Positions 5,673-8,678 of a stretch of DNA of 8,678 bases are shown piece after piece. The DNA comes from Candidatus Altimarinota bacterium (lineage in GTDB: Bacteria > Patescibacteriota > Gracilibacteria > Absconditabacterales > Absconditicoccaceae): positions 1-8,678 of the forward strand of contig WFMP01000161.1 in NCBI GenBank assembly GCA_015489035.1. The letters are read 5' to 3'. The notes below the pieces were generated by a model. That model was not told the origin of the DNA, searched no databases, and saw only the letters and a list, made by a program, of their open reading frames with translations. Within the stretch, counting starts at the first letter, position 1. The number at the start of each line of letters is the position of its first letter. Made by a program: the position numbers and the translations under genes.

Positions 5673-6058
5673 TAGTTTTAGATTACACTAAAGATAGTGA
5701 GTTATTTAATAAAACCGCTAAAAAAATGGCAGAAAATATAGGGGTTGGTAAAGGTGGTGTGCAAAATACTCAAATAAGAAAATTCTATGATAAAGTATTA
5801 GAACTTAATGATAAAGCGAAATCTGTTGATGATGAAGAGTTCAATAATGAGATTTTACCATTTATAAAAATGCTTAATTCAAAAGTAGCATATGCAAGTC
5901 AAAGAAACAGTGGTGGTGGTAAACTTGTCAACAAGTCTTTTGTTGATATGATGGAGACATCTATTAATCAAATACGTACAAAAAAAGATTTAAATACATT
6001 CAAACTCTTTTTTGAAGCAGTTATCGGATTTCATAAAAGTTTAGAGGGGAGAAAATAA
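5669..6058 (+). CDS. csm2: Csm2, small subunit of the type III-A complex
   Basis: This 129-residue, mostly helical protein has the Csm2 pattern. TQIRKFYDKVLELND comes near residues 35-49. The central LPFIKMLNSKVAYASQRN stretch carries the conserved Lys/Ala-Tyr/Arg residues. The C-terminal LNTFKLFFEAVIGFHK resembles the family's FEAIVAYHK end. Csm2 copies form the inner filament that supports the crRNA-target duplex; it has no catalytic role of its own. The start is supported by AAGGAG at 5657-5662 with six bases to the ATG. The ATGA at 5669-5672 overlaps the cas10 stop, indicating coupled translation. Confidence 0.93.
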   Translation: MIVLDYTKDSELFNKTAKKMAENIGVGKGGVQNTQIRKFYDKVLELNDKAKSVDDEEFNNEILPFIKMLNSKVAYASQRNSGGGKLVNKSFVDMMETSINQIRTKKDLNTFKLFFEAVIGFHKSLEGRK

Positions 6059-6059
6059 A

Positions 6060-6686
6060 ATGATGAAAATAGAAAAATTGACAGGACAAATAGAATTATT
6101 AAGTGGTCTTCACATTGGAGGCGGTGATGATACGATGAAAATTGGTGGAATTGACAATGGTGTTATTAAAGACATAAATAGTGATAAACCATACATACCG
6201 GGAAGCTCTCTCAAGGGTAAAATGAGAAGTTTGTTAGAGTGGCATATAGGGGTTGTAGGAATTGGTGATGGGACACCTTTTAGCTCAAAACTACTGGATA
6301 ACCCAATTTTTAATGATGAAAAAATAAAAACAGATGCAACAAATTTGTTAAAACTTTTTGGCGACAAAGAGGGTAAATATGGTATTACAAGAATTAGTGT
6401 AGGCGATTGTTCTTTGTCAAAAGATAGCCAAGAAATGGAACTAAGCGAAGCAAAATATGAAAATGTTATTAATCGCCAAAAAGGAACCGCTGAACATCCT
6501 AGACAAACAGAAAGAGTGCCCGCTGGAGTTAAATTTAACTATGATATAAGAGTAAAAATATTAGATGAAGACAATAAACAAGAACTCTTGGAAATGATAA
6601 AAAAAGGGTTTGAACTTATTGAAAATGATTATCTTGGAGGAAGTGGAAGTCGTGGGTATGGTAGAGTAAGATTTATAAGTGAGTAG
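6060..6686 (+). CDS. csm3: Csm3, Cas7-family backbone subunit and target-RNA nuclease
   Basis: This 208-residue RAMP protein forms the crRNA-binding backbone and cuts bound target RNA at 6-nucleotide intervals. Visible hallmarks are L-S-G-L-H-I-G-G-G near the start, then I-G-G-I-D32-N, then Y-I-P-G-S-S-L-K-G-K-M-R (45-56). D32 aligns with the catalytic Asp of studied Csm3 proteins (D33 in Streptococcus thermophilus). The C-terminus has the G-rich LGGSGSRGYGRVRF. The length is close to the usual 210-220. The first of two adjacent ATGs (6060) is preferred because of GAGGGGAG at 6044-6051. The gap to csm2 is one base. The conserved Asp predicts active RNA cleavage. Confidence 0.95.
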   Translation: MMKIEKLTGQIELLSGLHIGGGDDTMKIGGIDNGVIKDINSDKPYIPGSSLKGKMRSLLEWHIGVVGIGDGTPFSSKLLDNPIFNDEKIKTDATNLLKLFGDKEGKYGITRISVGDCSLSKDSQEMELSEAKYENVINRQKGTAEHPRQTERVPAGVKFNYDIRVKILDEDNKQELLEMIKKGFELIENDYLGGSGSRGYGRVRFISE

Positions 6687-6689
6687 AGT

Positions 6690-7577
6690 ATGAAACTTTA
6701 TAAAACTACAATCACACCACTCTCAACTTTTGCAACTGCCTTGCAAGGTGATACAATCTTCGGTCAATTGTGCTGGGCTATACGCTATAGTTTTGGTGAA
6801 GAAAAACTAAAGGATCTTTTAGGTAATTATCAAGAGAAGCCTTTTGTGATAGTGTCTGATGGCTTTGCAAGTGGCTATTTACCAAAACCGTCTCTACCAA
6901 GCAGATTATTGTCAGAAAATCCTGATGAGAAAAAAATGAATCGTAAAAAAGTTTGGCTTACACTAGAACATTTGCAAAATGCTCAATTTTCAAAAGCAAA
7001 GACCAATAAAGAAGCTGATTATATTAATAAGAAAGATTCAGTGGTAAAAAATAGCATTAACTATAAAACTTTTACAACCGGTGATGATGGTTTTGATCCT
7101 TACAGTGAAGAGGAGATGATACTATCAGACCATGATATTTATATTTTATTGGATGAACAAAAATTTAGCTTAGAGGATCTGCAAAAATCTATGAATACAG
7201 TAAGTGAAATGGGTTTTGGTAAAAATAGCAGTATTGGAAAAGGACGGTTTTCTTTTAGTGACTTTTCAGAGGTTTCATTACAAAAACAAAATAGTACTAC
7301 ATATATGACATTAAGCAACAGTACTCTTGAAGGACTTGAATGTAAAGATATTTTTTATACACCAATAACAAAATTTGCAAAACATGGTGCATCTTTAGCA
7401 ACAGCTTCAGCATTTAAGAAACCTTTATTGTTAGCAAAATCAGGAAGTGTTATTGTTTTTGATAAAAACAAATCTGTTCAATATATCGGCAAGGCCATTC
7501 AGGGACATTCTGTATACAAAGAAACAGTGCATCAAGGATATAGTATAGTCATACCTCTAAAGGAGAATCTATTATGA
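6690..7577 (+). CDS. csm4: Csm4, Cas5-family subunit capping the crRNA 5' handle
   Basis: This 295-residue RAMP protein binds the 5' repeat-derived tag of the crRNA and joins Cas10 to the Csm3 filament. Family features are the N-terminal QGDTIFGQLCWAI motif, the YLPKPSLPSRLL segment, and the glycine-rich loop M174-G-F-G-K-N-S-S-I-G-K-G185. The C-terminal half includes FYTPITKFAKHGA and a conserved GHSVYKETVHQGY-like end. The start lies three bases after the csm3 stop with only a weak ribosome site (GAGTAGAG), so translation probably depends on coupling to csm3. The stop overlaps the csm5 start as ATGA. Confidence 0.93.
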   Translation: MKLYKTTITPLSTFATALQGDTIFGQLCWAIRYSFGEEKLKDLLGNYQEKPFVIVSDGFASGYLPKPSLPSRLLSENPDEKKMNRKKVWLTLEHLQNAQFSKAKTNKEADYINKKDSVVKNSINYKTFTTGDDGFDPYSEEEMILSDHDIYILLDEQKFSLEDLQKSMNTVSEMGFGKNSSIGKGRFSFSDFSEVSLQKQNSTTYMTLSNSTLEGLECKDIFYTPITKFAKHGASLATASAFKKPLLLAKSGSVIVFDKNKSVQYIGKAIQGHSVYKETVHQGYSIVIPLKENLL

Positions 7578-8678
7578 AAAACTTAAATCAGTTCAGATTA
7601 AAAATTACTGCATTATCACCTGTTCATATAGGTACAGGTGAGGTGTATGAGCCGACAAACTTTGTAATAGATGATCACTATTTATATGAGTTTGACGAAG
7701 TACTGTTTTTACAAGCACTATCATTGCCTGATAGACAACAATTCAATCAAAAACTAAATGATTATATGCAAATAATTGATTTTTATAAAAATCATAAAGA
7801 TTTAGCTAAAAAAATAGCTTATCATAAAACTAAAATATCTAAAAAAGTAGAAGAAACATATAATAAAACCAGAAACAAGGACAACTCTAAAAATAAAAAT
7901 CTTCTTGAAATTCAAAAAACATATAAAAATCCAAATACACATAAAGCAGTTATTTTGGGTAGTAGTTTAAAAGGGATGTTTGATACAGTATTTCAAATTT
8001 ATCCTCAAAAAGTAAAAGAAAACGATAAGCGTCAACAGTTAATCATTTCTGATTTTTTAATGCTTCAAGGAGATACTCAGATTGGCTATAGTTACAGACG
8101 ACATAAAAACCCAAACGCCGAAGCAAGAAGTAATATACCACAAATTGTTGAAATTATTGATACAAGCTCTTCTTTCATTGGCTCGTTAAACACTCAATAC
8201 TCTTTTGAAGATATTCAGCATAAGATGAAAGAGTTTTTTACTGCAAACAGTAGAGATAATAATTTTTTTCAAATTACTAAATATAGTTTTGTAACAAGAA
8301 TAGGCAAGTTTAGTGGGAAAGCTTTTATGGTTGATAATGGAGAGAATGTGCTTAATAGCTATGACAAACCAGTTGCTACCCACACCCTCTATGAAGATGA
8401 TTCTCCGTTTGGCTGGATCAAGATAGAATTAATAAATGAGGTGGAGTATTCCAGTGCTATTGATTTTTTAGATGAAAACAATAAAAACTATTTTAATGAT
8501 TTGCATTCACGACAAAAAGAGATAAAAGAAACTATTTCTAAACAAAAAGAGGAGAGATTGCAAAACAAAAAAAGACAAGAAGAGGCTAAAAAATTAGAAC
8601 AAGAAAAAATCGAACAAGAGCAAAAAGAGAAAGAGGAAAGGTTGGCATCTCTAAGTCCATTTGAGTTAAAGATAGAGC
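7574..8678 (+). CDS. csm5: Csm5, type III-A RAMP subunit with coiled-coil tail (3' end outside window)
   Basis: The open frame starts at the ATG in the ATGA overlap with csm4, with AAAGGAG at 7559-7565 in front. It stays open to the window edge (368 complete codons). It opens LSPVHIGTGEVYEPTNFVID, the typical Csm5 beginning. A Lys-rich helical insertion covers about residues 65-120, followed by the RAMP G-S-S-L-K-G motif (129-134). The core ends around SPFGWIKIEL (about 286). Csm5 sits at the distal end of the complex and influences crRNA length and maturation by recruiting host nucleases; it is not itself a known nuclease. After the core, residues about 313-356 are a dense Glu/Lys/Gln/Arg coiled coil followed by LASLSPFELKIE, which looks like the start of another small domain. 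This tail is not part of standard Csm5. The stop is not seen. Confidence 0.9.
   Translation, partial: MKNLNQFRLKITALSPVHIGTGEVYEPTNFVIDDHYLYEFDEVLFLQALSLPDRQQFNQKLNDYMQIIDFYKNHKDLAKKIAYHKTKISKKVEETYNKTRNKDNSKNKNLLEIQKTYKNPNTHKAVILGSSLKGMFDTVFQIYPQKVKENDKRQQLIISDFLMLQGDTQIGYSYRRHKNPNAEARSNIPQIVEIIDTSSSFIGSLNTQYSFEDIQHKMKEFFTANSRDNNFFQITKYSFVTRIGKFSGKAFMVDNGENVLNSYDKPVATHTLYEDDSPFGWIKIELINEVEYSSAIDFLDENNKNYFNDLHSRQKEIKETISKQKEERLQNKKRQEEAKKLEQEKIEQEQKEKEERLASLSPFELKIE

Noticed and set aside
8186..8383. Minus-strand ORF of 65 codons
   Set aside because: It lies antisense within the csm5 coding frame and has no supporting signals.

Overview
The window is AT-rich DNA (roughly one third G+C by eye). 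Its protein families, AT-tract promoters and dense gene packing fit a member of the Campylobacterota (Sulfurimonas/Sulfurovum/Arcobacter-like). The genus cannot be fixed from the sequence alone. All convincing genes lie on the + strand.

Left part (1-1953): a tightly packed, overlapping group of envelope-type genes of unknown function. A membrane/coiled-coil protein is split by an apparent -1 frame change near 386-404 into a 5' piece (3-407, already open at the window edge) and a 3' piece (542-1153, frame open from 386). A single-pass membrane protein (1131-1598) and a small exported protein with a possible PD-(D/E)xK-like core (1585-1953) follow. These have the look of accessory genes, but nothing proves a mobile element.

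Middle part (1954-3333): a WYL-domain transcription regulator (2021-2983) and a 350-base gap. The gap holds a 25-residue hydrophobic mini-ORF (3060-3137), a compound 49-base inverted repeat overlapping its end (3104-3152), and the probable cas promoter (3299-3307). A 17-bp imperfect palindrome, TAGACA-N5-TGWCTA, occurs twice: before the WYL gene (1957-1973) and before the mini-ORF (3002-3018). In both places a TATAAT-like -10 box follows after exactly 10 bases. This suggests one regulator, most simply the WYL protein, controlling both transcripts.

Right part (3334-8678): a type III-A (Csm) CRISPR-Cas operon in the order cas6, cas10/csm1, csm2, csm3, csm4, csm5, with start/stop overlaps or gaps of at most 3 bases. 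Cas6 would process the crRNA. Cas10, Csm2, Csm3, Csm4 and Csm5 would form the effector complex. The Cas10 GGDD cyclase motif and the Csm3 aspartate for target-RNA cleavage are present, but Cas10 lacks the N-terminal HD nuclease domain. Csm5 has a charged coiled-coil tail and runs off the window. No cas1/cas2, CRISPR array, or CARF/HEPN effector (Csm6 type) is visible; they may lie downstream or elsewhere.
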